A stretch of DNA of 49,476 nt from assembly GCF_002154505.1 (NCBI RefSeq), contig NZ_MUBM01000208.1:1-49476 (forward strand), given 5' to 3'. A model generated the notes under the pieces. That model saw nothing but the letters and a program-made list of their open reading frames with translations. It searched no databases and was not told the origin of the DNA. The DNA is from Streptomyces carpinensis (GTDB lineage: Bacteria > Actinomycetota > Actinomycetes > Streptomycetales > Streptomycetaceae). This document shows, one piece after another, positions 1-8,353 of this stretch. Numbering within the stretch: position 1 is the stretch's first letter; the number at the start of each line of letters is the position of its first letter. The position numbers were made by a program, and so were the translations under genes.

Positions 1-512
1 GGGTCGGCGAGCAGCACCGGGACCAGGGTGTGCAGTGCCCGGACTGCCCGGTCGACGGCGGCGCCGACCGGGGCGCTGAGTCCGGGCATGATGTCCTCGT
101 CGCCGCGCGGGAGGACTTCGGGCTCGCAGGCGAGGACGAGGACGCGCGGGAGCGGTCCGTCGCCGAGGTGGGCCGCCAGGGCCAGCACCTTGGCGGGGTC
201 CATGCCGTGGGCCTCGGGCGGAGCCGCGGCCGGGGTGGTGGCGACGGGCGGGTCGGGCTCGATCAGGGACAGGGTGCCGGGCCGGTGGCCGCGCGGGGCG
301 GCGTCCACCAGGACGGCGGTGTCGTATCCGTCGAGGAGCTCGTAGGCCAGGTCCAGGCCGCGGATGCCGAAGTCCCGCACCCGTACGGGGGCCGGCAGCG
401 GCCGGGACGCGAGCGCCTGCACGACGTGGGGGCCGAAGGCGTCGTCGGCGAGGAAGATGTTGCCGACGCCCGCGACGAGCATCCGGGGGCGGGGCCCGGG
501 CGAGGCCGTCAT
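1..512 (-). CDS. [NiFe]-hydrogenase maturation protease, 3' end cut by window edge
   Basis: Endopeptidase of the HycI/HyaD/HoxW family, which removes the C-terminal tail of the hydrogenase large subunit after metal-centre insertion. I translated this frame by hand. It starts MTASPGPRPRMLVAGVGNIF, and the GVGN motif followed by LADDAFG matches the family's N-terminal GxGNxLxxDDxxG signature, where the acidic residue binds nickel. The ATG at 512 overlaps the stop of the upstream hypX gene (ATGA), so the two are probably translationally coupled. About 170 residues are visible and no stop is reached before base 1; family members are usually 150-200 residues, so only a few residues are likely missing. 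The rest of the hydrogenase cluster presumably lies to the left. Confidence 0.85.
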   Translation of the reverse strand, partial: MTASPGPRPRMLVAGVGNIFLADDAFGPHVVQALASRPLPAPVRVRDFGIRGLDLAYELLDGYDTAVLVDAAPRGHRPGTLSLIEPDPPVATTPAAAPPEAHGMDPAKVLALAAHLGDGPLPRVLVLACEPEVLPRGDEDIMPGLSAPVGAAVDRAVRALHTLVPVLLAD

Positions 513-2221
513 CGCGGGTGCCCGACGACCGGCCGGCTGTCGGGCAGGGCCAGGGGGTCGGCGGGACCGCTCGGCACCTTGCGGACGAACGCCGAGCGCA
601 GCGCGTGGTAGGGCGCCTGCGGGTCGAAGAAGATGTCGTGCATGCGGGCGAGTTCGGCGCTGCGGTGGTCCGCGAGCGGCCGAACCGTCTCGTCGCGTTC
701 GCGGGCCGCCGCCTTGGCCTCGATGCGCCGGGCGACGTCGGGCGCGCCGGCGAGCTCGGCCGCCATGCGGGCGGTCTCGGCGGTGAACTCCCCCGCGGCG
801 ACGGGCAGCAGGCGGTCCACCAGGCCGAGGCCGTGCGCCGTGGCGGCGCTCATGGCCAGCGCCTCGGTGGTCAGCCGTTCGGCGGTGCGCGCACCGACGC
901 GGCGCGGCAGGCTGTAGGTCCAGTACTCCGAGCCGTACAGTCCCATCCGGCGGTAGTGGGGGTTGAGCACGGCGCCGCCGCGGCACCACACCTCGTCCGC
1001 GGCGAGCGCGAGCATGACGCCGCCGGCGGCCGCGTTGCCGCCGAGCGCGGCGATCACCAGCCGGTCGGTGGTGTTCAGGACCGCCTCGACGAGGTCGTTC
1101 ATGGCGCCCAGGTTGGTCCAGGACTCGGCGGCGGGGTCGGGGGCCGCCTCGATGACGTTGAGGTGGATGCCGTTGGAGAAGAAGTCGCGGGCGCCGCCGA
1201 GGACGAGGACGGGCGTGGGGCGGGCGAGCGCGTGGCGGTAGGCGGCGAGCAGCCTGCGGCACTGGTCGGTGCTCATGGCTCCGCCGGGGAAGGAGAAGGT
1301 CAGGAAGCCGACGTCGCCGCGTCGGCGGTAGCGGATGTCGGTCCAGGTGCGCCGTTCGGGGGGCAGTTCGAGCGGGACGGGCGCCTCCGGGAGCGAGCAG
1401 GGGTCGAGGACGGAGGTGGCCGGTCGTTTGAAGGGCGCCGGGTCGCCGGAGTTCTTGCGCGGCCTGAGTTCCGGGATCCACACGGCACCGTCCCGGGTGG
1501 CGCGGCACACCGCTCCCGCGCGGGTGGCGAGCGGTTCGCCGGGGCGTCCGCGCAGCCTGTCCTCGGGGTGGCCGCCGTGCAGGAACACCTCCCGGCCGTG
1601 GAGTTCGTCGAGCACGCCGGGCTGGGAGTCGGCCCCGCGCAGTTTGCGCAGCACGGTCGCGGTGCTGTCGTTGTCCCAGTCGATGCGGCGCTGTGCCTGG
1701 CGCATGACGTCCCGCCACATCACACGGACGGACGGGTCGTTCTGCGGCCGCGGCTTGAACGAGCCTTCCTGGTGGCGTCGCACGGCCTGCAGCACGGCGG
1801 CCACGGCGGCGTCGGCGACCTCGTTGCGGTACAGGTCGCTCTTGCCCACGGGGGCCGTCTCGAACGGCATCGCCGCCCAGATGTCACCGGCGTCCATGGC
1901 CGCCTCGGCCTGCAGGACCGTCACGCCCCAGCTCGCGGCCTGGTCGGCGATCGCCCAGTCCAGGGAGGACGGGCCGCGGTCCCCGGGGGGTCCCGGGTGC
2001 ACGATGAGGCAGGTGTGCTCCCGCCACACGTCCTCGGGCAGCGCCGTCCGCAGCATCGGGGCGACGATCAGCTCCGGATGCGTTCGCGCGACGGCCGCGC
2101 GGACGGCGTCGGCGCCGTGCGAGGCGAGGACGGCGTCCACCCGGTGCCCGTGGTCCGAGAGTTCGGCGTACACGCGCTGGGCCAGGCTGTTGAACGCGCT
2201 CACGACGAGCAGAATGTCCAT
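509..2221 (-). CDS. hypX: HypX/HoxX, hydrogenase CO-ligand biosynthesis protein
   Basis: A 570-residue two-domain enzyme. The N-terminal half resembles formyl-tetrahydrofolate transferases and carries HPGPPGDRGPSSLDWAI at residues 75-91, a hallmark of HypX. The C-terminal half (about 290-540) is an enoyl-CoA-hydratase fold with GGNAAAGGVMLALAADEVW. In the known family, formyl-THF is converted via formyl-CoA to CO, the active-site ligand of [NiFe]-hydrogenases assembled in air. The start was set at the ATG at 2221, giving the MDILLVVSAFNSLAQ N-terminus expected for the family; an in-frame start exists at 2278 but adds an unconserved arginine-rich stretch. No strong ribosome binding site is visible. 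It overlaps the maturation protease by four bases. Confidence 0.9.
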   Translation of the reverse strand: MDILLVVSAFNSLAQRVYAELSDHGHRVDAVLASHGADAVRAAVARTHPELIVAPMLRTALPEDVWREHTCLIVHPGPPGDRGPSSLDWAIADQAASWGVTVLQAEAAMDAGDIWAAMPFETAPVGKSDLYRNEVADAAVAAVLQAVRRHQEGSFKPRPQNDPSVRVMWRDVMRQAQRRIDWDNDSTATVLRKLRGADSQPGVLDELHGREVFLHGGHPEDRLRGRPGEPLATRAGAVCRATRDGAVWIPELRPRKNSGDPAPFKRPATSVLDPCSLPEAPVPLELPPERRTWTDIRYRRRGDVGFLTFSFPGGAMSTDQCRRLLAAYRHALARPTPVLVLGGARDFFSNGIHLNVIEAAPDPAAESWTNLGAMNDLVEAVLNTTDRLVIAALGGNAAAGGVMLALAADEVWCRGGAVLNPHYRRMGLYGSEYWTYSLPRRVGARTAERLTTEALAMSAATAHGLGLVDRLLPVAAGEFTAETARMAAELAGAPDVARRIEAKAAARERDETVRPLADHRSAELARMHDIFFDPQAPYHALRSAFVRKVPSGPADPLALPDSRPVVGHPR

Positions 2222-2287
2222 GACGCGGCATGGTGTCTGTTTCGCCGGGCTCCGGAAAGGACCGTTGCGGCGTTTCACCCACCCCGG

Positions 2288-2656
2288 TCAGGTCTCTTCC
2301 TCCATCCGGATCGAATTCCTCAGCTCCTCGAAGGCGGGGCTGTGGTCGTCCTTGTTCATCTCCAGCAGGGCCCGGGCGAGTGCGTCGAGCTTGCGCTGGA
2401 TGGCGTGCTCGGCGCGCATCTCGGCGTTCTTCAGCAGGGCGAGCAGCAGCAGCGTCACGGCGGTCATCGCCTCACCGGCCAGCAGCAGCAACTCCAGGTC
2501 CAGGTGCGCCGCGTGAGCGGCGGCGAAGAAGCCGACGAGGAGCAGGCAGATCAGGAAGAAGACCGGCGAACTGGTGAAGTTGGAGGAGTACTCCGCGAAT
2601 TGGTCGAACCGGCCACGCCGGGGGCCGCCGCGGTGCACGGGACTCTTGAACGTCAT
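2288..2656 (-). CDS. Low-affinity iron permease family membrane protein
   Basis: A 122-residue protein with two hydrophobic segments (about residues 31-53 and 57-76), then a charged C-terminal helix ending in EIRMEEET-like acidic residues. The pattern FDQFAEYSSNFTSSPVFFLI, a second membrane segment, then KLDALARALLE fits the short bacterial low-affinity iron permease family (PF04120-like), named after yeast Fet4. Transport by the short bacterial forms is not well established, so iron transport is an inherited label. The ATG follows GGAAAGG at a workable distance. It lies 66 bases upstream of hypX on the same strand and diverges from the secreted Rpf-like gene. Family assignment is by recall of the motif. 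Confidence 0.7.
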   Translation of the reverse strand: MTFKSPVHRGGPRRGRFDQFAEYSSNFTSSPVFFLICLLLVGFFAAAHAAHLDLELLLLAGEAMTAVTLLLLALLKNAEMRAEHAIQRKLDALARALLEMNKDDHSPAFEELRNSIRMEEET

Positions 2657-2779
2657 GAACGAGAGCCTTTCCCCACCGCGCCTTCACCGAGCCGGCCCTG
2701 ACGGCCTTTCAGCCCGCCGCTCCCGGCACTCGGCGCGTCGCCTCGCTACTTTCCGTTCATATGATGTAACAGTCTGCAC

Positions 2780-3166
2780 ATGATGTGTCAGCATGATACC
2801 GACAGGGCCTCCGTCCGTCATGACGGGGCATCAGGACAACATCCTCGTCGTCGCGGACTGCGCGGGGCGCTGCTGATCGCGGCGACCGCCGCGGCGCTGG
2901 CCGGCGGACCCACGGCGACCGCGCTCCCGTCCCGGAGCCTCGGCCCGGACTGGGACTCCATCGCCCGCTGCGAGTCCAGCGGCAACTGGAGGGCGAACAC
3001 CGGCAACGGGTACTACGGGGGCCTGCAGTTCGCGCAGTCCAGCTGGGTGGCGGCCGGCGGGAGGAGGTACGCGCCCCGGGCGGACCTGGCCACGCGCCGG
3101 GAGCAGATCGTCGTGGCCCGGCGGCTGGCCCGCCTGCAGGGGATGTCGGCCTGGGCCTGCGCCTGA
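2780..3166 (+). CDS. Secreted Rpf-like / transglycosylase domain protein
   Basis: A 128-residue exported protein. Residues 22-50 form an arginine-rich n-region and an alanine-rich hydrophobic core, a signal peptide. The mature part is one resuscitation-promoting-factor domain: WDSIARCESSGNW (58-70) contains the likely catalytic Glu65, followed by GNGYYGGLQFAQSSW. Cys64 and Cys127 are placed to form the domain disulfide. The family cleaves peptidoglycan glycan strands outside the cell and promotes growth resumption. There is no LysM or other wall-binding domain, so this is a minimal form. The exact start is uncertain: ATG codons at 2780 and 2783 are adjacent and no good ribosome binding site is visible, so a leaderless message is possible. 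Confidence 0.8.
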   Translation: MMCQHDTDRASVRHDGASGQHPRRRGLRGALLIAATAAALAGGPTATALPSRSLGPDWDSIARCESSGNWRANTGNGYYGGLQFAQSSWVAAGGRRYAPRADLATRREQIVVARRLARLQGMSAWACA

Positions 3167-3234
3167 GCCCGTCCCGTCGGCGCGTTCGTTCCTGGACTGC
3201 CCCGCCTTCCCGGGCCCCGGACTCCCGCCGCCGG

Positions 3235-4116
3235 TCAGCACAGCACGGCGAGCGCCCCGGGCAGCACCCGGGCGGTGACGGGCAGGACCGCGTCGACCTC
3301 GCCGTCGGCGCCGTAGGGCACCGCGCGGTCGGCCTCGATCCGGACCTCCCGCCCGCGCAGGATCCGCACCTCGGGCCGGGCGACGTGCGCGCCCGACTTC
3401 AACTCGTTCATCAGGGCGAAGAAGAGCCGACGGGGTGCGGCGCGGATCATCACCACGTCGAGCAGACCGTCGTCCACCCGGGCGCCGGGGGCGATCATCC
3501 GGCCGGAGCCGTAGTACGCCGAGTTGGCGGCCACCACGGTGTAGCCGCGGTGGCCGTGCTCCTCGCCGTCCACGGTGACCCGATAGGTCGCCGCGCGCCA
3601 GGTGGCGACCGCCCGCAGTCCCCCGGCGTAGTACGAGGCGGCTCCGCGCAGCAGCCGGGCGTGGTTGGCGTGCCGGTTGGCGAGCGCGTCGACACCCGCG
3701 TACACGCTGCCGAGGACGACGGTGCGGGGGTGGGCGGCCGACTCCACCTCGATGGTGTCGACATGGCGCGGGCAGTGGTGCAGCAGCACGCGGGCCAGTG
3801 CGGACGGGTCGGTGGGCAGCTCGAGCGCGCGGGCGAAGTCGTTGCCGCGGCCGGCCGGGACGAGACCGAGGAGCGTGCCGGTGCCGCTGAGGGCGCCGCC
3901 GATGCCGCCGGCGATGCCGTCGCCGCCCACGGCCAGGACGACCCGGCCCCGCTCGCCCGCCTGCCGGGCGAGCTCCTGGGCGTGGGTGAGGTTGCGGCTG
4001 TACTCGGTCTCCAGTTCGGCGCCCGCCTCCCGGAGCAGCCTGGCCACCCGCAGCAGCGCCGCGGCACCCGCGGATCCGCCCGCGGTGGGGTTGACGATGG
4101 CGGTGAACTGTCGCAT
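3235..4116 (-). CDS. Diacylglycerol/lipid kinase (DagK/YegS family)
   Basis: A 293-residue soluble lipid kinase that would phosphorylate diacylglycerol or a related lipid with ATP at the inner membrane face. It has the N-terminal IVNPTAGG motif, the nucleotide-binding GGDG motif at residues 64-67 and LGLVPAGRGNDFAR just after, all diagnostic for the diacylglycerol kinase catalytic domain; a C-terminal beta-sandwich fills the rest. Length is normal for the family. GGAGG lies about 12 bases before the ATG. The gene follows the AgpS-like flavoenzyme on the same strand after a 117-base gap that contains a strong hairpin, so expression may be partly uncoupled. In Mycobacterium tuberculosis the same neighbours (Rv2249c-Rv2252) occur, which supports a shared lipid pathway. 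Confidence 0.88.
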   Translation of the reverse strand: MRQFTAIVNPTAGGSAGAAALLRVARLLREAGAELETEYSRNLTHAQELARQAGERGRVVLAVGGDGIAGGIGGALSGTGTLLGLVPAGRGNDFARALELPTDPSALARVLLHHCPRHVDTIEVESAAHPRTVVLGSVYAGVDALANRHANHARLLRGAASYYAGGLRAVATWRAATYRVTVDGEEHGHRGYTVVAANSAYYGSGRMIAPGARVDDGLLDVVMIRAAPRRLFFALMNELKSGAHVARPEVRILRGREVRIEADRAVPYGADGEVDAVLPVTARVLPGALAVLC

Positions 4117-4194
4117 CGGTGGGGCCTCCGGGGCGGGAAGAGGGCGATCGGGAGAGCGGACGGTCGCGGTGCGGCGGCGGTCGGCCGGTGTGAG

Positions 4195-4221
4195 CCGTCC
4201 CGGGCGGACCGCCCGGGACGG
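4195..4221 (-). terminator. Strong GC hairpin between the flavoenzyme and lipid kinase genes
   Basis: Arms CCGTCCCGGGCGG (4195-4207) and CCGCCCGGGACGG (4209-4221) are exactly complementary. No T-run follows, as is usual in Streptomyces. It sits 13 bases beyond the flavoenzyme stop and 79 bases before the lipid kinase start, so it could attenuate read-through or stabilise the upstream message. Confidence 0.55.
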
Positions 4222-4233
4222 TTCGGCGGCGCG

Positions 4234-5841
4234 TCAGTCGAGGGGGAGCAGGACTCCCGGATTGAGCAGGCCGCCCGGGTCGAGCCGCCGTTTGACGGCT
4301 CGCAGGGCCTCGATGCCGAGCGGCCCGGCCTCCCGGACGTATCCGTCGCGGTGGTCGGTGCCCACGCCGTGGTGGTGGCTGATGGTGCCGCCGGCGGCGA
4401 GGATCGCCTCGCCCGCGGCGTGCTTGGCGGGCGCCCAGTGCGCCACCGGGTCCTCGCCCTGGGCGCTGACCACGGTGAAGTAGAGCGACGCGCCGTTCTC
4501 GTAGACGTGCGAGATGTGGCACATCACGAGCGGCGGGGTGCCGGACTCGGTGAGCGTCGTGGTGAGCGCGGCGCGGACGGCGGCGTACAGCTCGGGCACG
4601 CGGGACCAGAACGCGGCGGTCTCCAGGGTCTCGGCGAACGCGCCCACGTCCAGCAGCGCGTCGCGCAGGTACGGCGCCGAGTAGCGGCCGTGGGCCCAGC
4701 GTTCGCCCGGTTCCGCGCCGAGATGCGTGCCGCCGCACTCGCGCAGGACGGCACCGGCCCGCGCCCTGCGGTGGGCGACGTCCTCGGCGGTGCCCTCGTA
4801 ACCGACGATCGCCTGGCACCCTGCGGGCTGCGGCTCTCCGGAGGCGCCGATGGCGTCGGGCTGGGCGAGGCCGATCAGGGTCTCCGTCTCGTCGGACAGG
4901 CGCAGCACGGCCGGTCGCGGCCCGTCCTGGGCGAGCCGCCGCAGAGCGGTGGCGCCCTCCTCGAAGGAGGCGAAGCGCCAGCCCTCGTAGAGACGGGTCT
5001 GCGGCAGCGGGCGCAGGCGCACGGTCACCGAGGTGATGACGCCGAAGGCGCCCTCGGAGCCGAGGACCAGCTGGCGCAGGTCGGGTCCGGCCGCCGAGCG
5101 CGGGGCGCGGCCGGCCTCGAGGGTGCCTTCGGGGGTGGCGAGGGTGAGGCCGAGCACCATCTCGTCGAAGCGGCCGTACCCGGCGGACGCCTGGCCGCTG
5201 GAGCGGGCCGCGGCGAAACCGCCGATGGTGGCCCACTCGTACGACTGCGGGAAGTGACCGAGGGTGAAGCCGTGCTCGGCCAGGAGCGCCTCGGCGTGCG
5301 GGGCGCGCAGTCCCGGTTGCAGGGTGGCGGTGCGGGAGACGGGATCGAGGGCGAGCAGGCCGTCCATGCGGCGCAGGTCCAGGGCGACGAAGGGGCGCCG
5401 ACGGGACACCGACTGCTCGGGGGCGAGACCGCCCACGACGGAGGTGCCGCCGCCGAACGGGACGAGGGCCAGGCCGTGGGCGGCGCAGGCGCGCAGGACG
5501 GCGAGCACGTCGTCGTGCGTGGCGGGAAGCACCACCGCCGCCGGGGGGTCGGCGACGTCCCCGCACCGGATCCGCAGCAGGTCGGGGGTGGACTTGCCGC
5601 GGGTGTGGCGGATCCGGGACTCGGCGTCGGTGCGGACGTACGCCTCGTCGCCGACGGCGTCCCGCAGGGCCCGGTGCGCGGCGGCGGTCAGCGGTGACTC
5701 CGGGACGTCGATGTCCTCCAGCTCGACCGGACCGGTGCCGCGCGGCTTGACCCCGAGCAGGTCGCGCAGCAGCGCGGTCACCGTGTCGGGCAGCGGTGTG
5801 GCCTTGGCCGGGTCGCCCCAGCCGCTCCACAGCATGTCCAT
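4234..5841 (-). CDS. FAD-binding oxidase, alkyl-dihydroxyacetonephosphate synthase-like
   Basis: A 535-residue flavoprotein of the vanillyl-alcohol-oxidase/AgpS superfamily. The FAD-binding half has VPFGGGTSVVGGL and a following ALDLRRMDGLLALD strand; the C-terminal half has a HHHGVG motif (in TISHHHGVGTDHR), the histidine cluster that in AgpS takes part in replacing the acyl chain of acyl-DHAP by a fatty alcohol to make the ether bond. Start: the ATG at 5841 has GAGGA 8-9 bases upstream; an in-frame GTG at 5856 would contain that ribosome binding site, so I rejected it. It is divergent from a TetR gene and followed by a lipid kinase. Substrate is not provable from sequence; it could be another hydroxyacid or lipid oxidase. 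Confidence 0.8.
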   Translation of the reverse strand: MDMLWSGWGDPAKATPLPDTVTALLRDLLGVKPRGTGPVELEDIDVPESPLTAAAHRALRDAVGDEAYVRTDAESRIRHTRGKSTPDLLRIRCGDVADPPAAVVLPATHDDVLAVLRACAAHGLALVPFGGGTSVVGGLAPEQSVSRRRPFVALDLRRMDGLLALDPVSRTATLQPGLRAPHAEALLAEHGFTLGHFPQSYEWATIGGFAAARSSGQASAGYGRFDEMVLGLTLATPEGTLEAGRAPRSAAGPDLRQLVLGSEGAFGVITSVTVRLRPLPQTRLYEGWRFASFEEGATALRRLAQDGPRPAVLRLSDETETLIGLAQPDAIGASGEPQPAGCQAIVGYEGTAEDVAHRRARAGAVLRECGGTHLGAEPGERWAHGRYSAPYLRDALLDVGAFAETLETAAFWSRVPELYAAVRAALTTTLTESGTPPLVMCHISHVYENGASLYFTVVSAQGEDPVAHWAPAKHAAGEAILAAGGTISHHHGVGTDHRDGYVREAGPLGIEALRAVKRRLDPGGLLNPGVLLPLD

Positions 5842-5875
5842 GGGGTTGTTCCTCACCGGTCGGATCGAAGGGGCG

Positions 5876-5889
5876 TTACACTGTTACAC
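5876..5889. promoter_or_regulatory. Divergent promoter with GTTACAC direct repeat, likely TetR site
   Basis: The 48-base gap between the divergent flavoenzyme and tetR starts contains GTTACAC repeated (5875-5881 and 5883-5889). The second copy abuts the tetR ATG at 5890. TACACT at 5877-5882 would be a good -10 hexamer for tetR, giving an almost leaderless message. Autoregulation plus control of the divergent gene is the common TetR arrangement; binding here is inferred. Confidence 0.45.
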
Positions 5890-6588
5890 ATGACGCCTAT
5901 TCGTCACAATGGTTCAGGGAGTCCGAACGGCAAGGGCGACCCCGTGGCAGGGCCTGGCACGCCGGACGCGGCCGACTCGCCCGGCACGTACGGTTCACCG
6001 GCCTCGGGCGCCTCGGCCCATGACCCCGTGCTCGACGCCGTGCGCGACTGCGTGCTGGCCGTCGGCGTCCGCCGTACGACCCTGACGGACGTGGCCCGGC
6101 GGGCGGGCGTGTCCCGGATGACGCTGTACCGGCGCTGGCCCGACGTGCGCTCCCTGGTGGGCGATCTGATGACCCGTGAGTGGATCGACGTGGCCACCCG
6201 GGCGATGCCGGAGCGGCGGCCCGGGACGGAGACGCGCACGCTGATCGTCGACGGCCTGGTGTCCGGTGTGGCGGCGTTCCGCGCGCACCCGCTCTTCCGC
6301 AAGATCGTCGACGTCGACCCCGAACTGCTGCTCCCCTATGTACTGGACCGTCGCGGGGCCAGCCAGGAAGCACTGCTCGCGCTGCTCACCGACGCCCTGC
6401 GCGAGGGCCACGCCGACGGTTCGGTGCGCACCGGCCACCCCGCGCGGCAGGCCAGGTCCCTGCTGCTGGTCGTCCAGTCCTTCACGCTGTCGCTGCGCAC
6501 GATGACCGACGAGGACGACCCCGATCTGACCGCCGAGGCGTTCCTCGCGGAACTGCGGACCATCCTGGAGAGGACCCTGACGCCATGA
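5890..6588 (+). CDS. TetR-family transcriptional regulator
   Basis: A 232-residue regulator. Residues 1-45 are a low-complexity Gly/Pro/Ser-rich extension; residues 46-95 form the helix-turn-helix, with TTLTDVARRAGVSRMTLYRRW clearly the TetR recognition-helix region (17 residues TDVARRAGVSRMTLYRR). The C-terminal helical domain would bind a small ligand, unknown here. It is divergent from the flavoenzyme gene and overlaps glpD by four bases (ATGA), so it is likely co-transcribed with glpD. No ribosome binding site precedes the ATG; a -10-like TACACT lies eight bases upstream, suggesting a leaderless transcript. The neighbourhood mirrors Rv2250c in M. tuberculosis. Confidence 0.9.
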   Translation: MTPIRHNGSGSPNGKGDPVAGPGTPDAADSPGTYGSPASGASAHDPVLDAVRDCVLAVGVRRTTLTDVARRAGVSRMTLYRRWPDVRSLVGDLMTREWIDVATRAMPERRPGTETRTLIVDGLVSGVAAFRAHPLFRKIVDVDPELLLPYVLDRRGASQEALLALLTDALREGHADGSVRTGHPARQARSLLLVVQSFTLSLRTMTDEDDPDLTAEAFLAELRTILERTLTP

Positions 6589-8177
6589 GCCCAGCCCACC
6601 CGTACGCCGGTCCGGGCGGCACGGCCCCCGGATCGTCGCTGACCGCCGCGCGCCGCGCACCGGAACTGACCCGGACCGTCGGCGGGCCGGCCGTGGACGT
6701 CCTGGTCGTCGGGCTGGGCGCGACCGGCGCGGGGGCCGCGCTGGACGCGGCGGCCCGCGGACTGACCGTGGCCGCGATCGACGCCCACGACCTGGCCTTC
6801 GGCACCTCCCGCTGGAGCTCCAAGCTCATCCACGGCGGACTGCGCTACCTGGCCTCCGCCCAGCTCGACGTCGCGCACGAGAGCGCGGTCGAACGCGGGG
6901 TGCTGATGGAGCGCACCGCACCTCACCTGGTCGGCGCCCAGCCGTTCGTGCTGCCCCTGACCCCGCTGGTCTCCCGCGGTCAGGCCGCCCTCGCCTGGGC
7001 GGGCTTGCGCGCGGGCGACGGGCTGCGCCTCGCGGCGCGCACCGCCCGCGCCACCCTGCCGGCGCCCCGCAGGCTGTCCGCCGTCGAGACCCGCCATCTC
7101 GCTCCGGCGCTGCGCCGGACGGGGCTGCGCGGTGGCCTGCTGTCCTGGGACGGCCGGCTCGCCGACGACGCCCGCCTGGTCACCGCCGTCGCCCGTACGG
7201 CGGCGGCGCGCGACGCGCGGATCCTGACCCGGGTGCGGGCCCTGGAACTCACCGCGCGCGGCGCCCGGGTCCGTGACGAACTCACCGGTGAGGAGGGCGA
7301 GATACGGGCCCGTGCCGTCATCAACGCGTCCGGTGTGTGGGCGGGCGGCCTGGTGGACGGCATCCGCATACGCCCCTCCCGCGGCACCCACCTGGTCCTG
7401 CGGGCCGACCGCCTCGGTCCGCTGCCCGCCGGGCTGCACATCCCGGTCCCCGGCGAGACCAACCGTTTCGTCCTCGTCCTGCCCCAGGGCGACGGCCGGG
7501 TGTACGTCGGGCTCACCGACGAACCCGTCGACGGCGAGATCCCCGACGTTCCCCAGGCCCCCGAGACCGACATCGGATTCCTGCTCGACGTCCTGGGCTC
7601 GGCACTGGACGTGCCGGTCCAGCGCGACGACGTGGTGGGCGCCTTCGCGGGACTGCGCCCGCTGCTGGACACGGGTGCCGGCTCCGGCGGGGCGCCCAGG
7701 ACCGCCGACATCTCCCGCAGGCACGCGGTGCTCACCTCGCCGGAGGGCGTGATCACCGTGGTCGGCGGCAAGCTCACCACCTACCGGCGGATGGCCGAGG
7801 ACGCCGTGGACGCCGCCGTCGCAGCGCACCGCCTGCCAGCGGGGCCCTCCCCGACGGCCTCACTCCCGCTCGTGGGCGCCGCCTCGCCGCAGGTCCTGTC
7901 CGCGCTCCGGGCGCCGCGCCGCCTGATCCGGCGCTACGGCACCGAGGCACCGGCCGTCCACGCCCTGGGCAACCACGACCCGCGGCTGCGTGAACCCGTA
8001 CTCGAGGGCCATCCCGTCACCCGCGCCGAGCTGGCGTGGGCCGTACGGCACGAGGGCGCGCTCGACGAGGCCGACCTCCTCGACCGGCGCACCCGCATCG
8101 GCCTGGTCCCCGCCGACCGCGACGCAGCGCTGCCGGCGGCGCGGGAGGCGGTGGGAGAGGCACTCGGGTCCCGGTGA
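6585..8177 (+). CDS. glpD: Glycerol-3-phosphate dehydrogenase, FAD-dependent
   Basis: A 530-residue membrane-associated flavoenzyme oxidising sn-glycerol-3-phosphate to dihydroxyacetone phosphate and passing electrons to quinone. The Rossmann FAD motif is near residues 36-60 (VLVVGLGATGAGAALDAAARG). SRWSSKLIHGGLRYL (about 73-87) is the GlpD signature, and GGKLTTYRRMAEDAVD lies near 395. The C-terminal domain of about 90 residues is also typical. The first 30 residues are an unconserved extension. It starts within the tetR stop codon (ATGA). DHAP made here is the backbone precursor of the reaction proposed for the divergent AgpS-like enzyme, so a shared role in ether or glycerolipid metabolism is plausible, although GlpD also acts in plain glycerol catabolism. 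Confidence 0.92.
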   Translation: MSPAHPYAGPGGTAPGSSLTAARRAPELTRTVGGPAVDVLVVGLGATGAGAALDAAARGLTVAAIDAHDLAFGTSRWSSKLIHGGLRYLASAQLDVAHESAVERGVLMERTAPHLVGAQPFVLPLTPLVSRGQAALAWAGLRAGDGLRLAARTARATLPAPRRLSAVETRHLAPALRRTGLRGGLLSWDGRLADDARLVTAVARTAAARDARILTRVRALELTARGARVRDELTGEEGEIRARAVINASGVWAGGLVDGIRIRPSRGTHLVLRADRLGPLPAGLHIPVPGETNRFVLVLPQGDGRVYVGLTDEPVDGEIPDVPQAPETDIGFLLDVLGSALDVPVQRDDVVGAFAGLRPLLDTGAGSGGAPRTADISRRHAVLTSPEGVITVVGGKLTTYRRMAEDAVDAAVAAHRLPAGPSPTASLPLVGAASPQVLSALRAPRRLIRRYGTEAPAVHALGNHDPRLREPVLEGHPVTRAELAWAVRHEGALDEADLLDRRTRIGLVPADRDAALPAAREAVGEALGSR

Positions 8178-8353
8178 ACCGGGGGGCGGTCCGGGGGATG
8201 CCGGCACGTGTCGCTCGTCGGCTTGTGGCGCGCTGCGCCGGGCCGTCGAGCGCCGGATCGGGCCGTGGTACGGCCCGGCGCCGGCCGTACCGGGGCAGGC
8301 CGGGCCCTTCCGGTGAGGGTCCCTCTCCGGCGAGGGCCCTTCTCAGGTGACGG

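Noticed and set aside
2765..2773. TGTAACAGT shared with the tetR promoter (5880-5888) as a second TetR operator
   Set aside because: A nine-base match is expected by chance at a fair rate in 49 kb; the flanking bases diverge and the copy at 2765 is not symmetric.
2831..5830. Long minus-strand open frame of 999 codons over the lipid kinase and flavoenzyme genes
   Set aside because: Almost pure Arg/Ala/Gly/Pro translation, frame-shifted shadow of two convincing genes.
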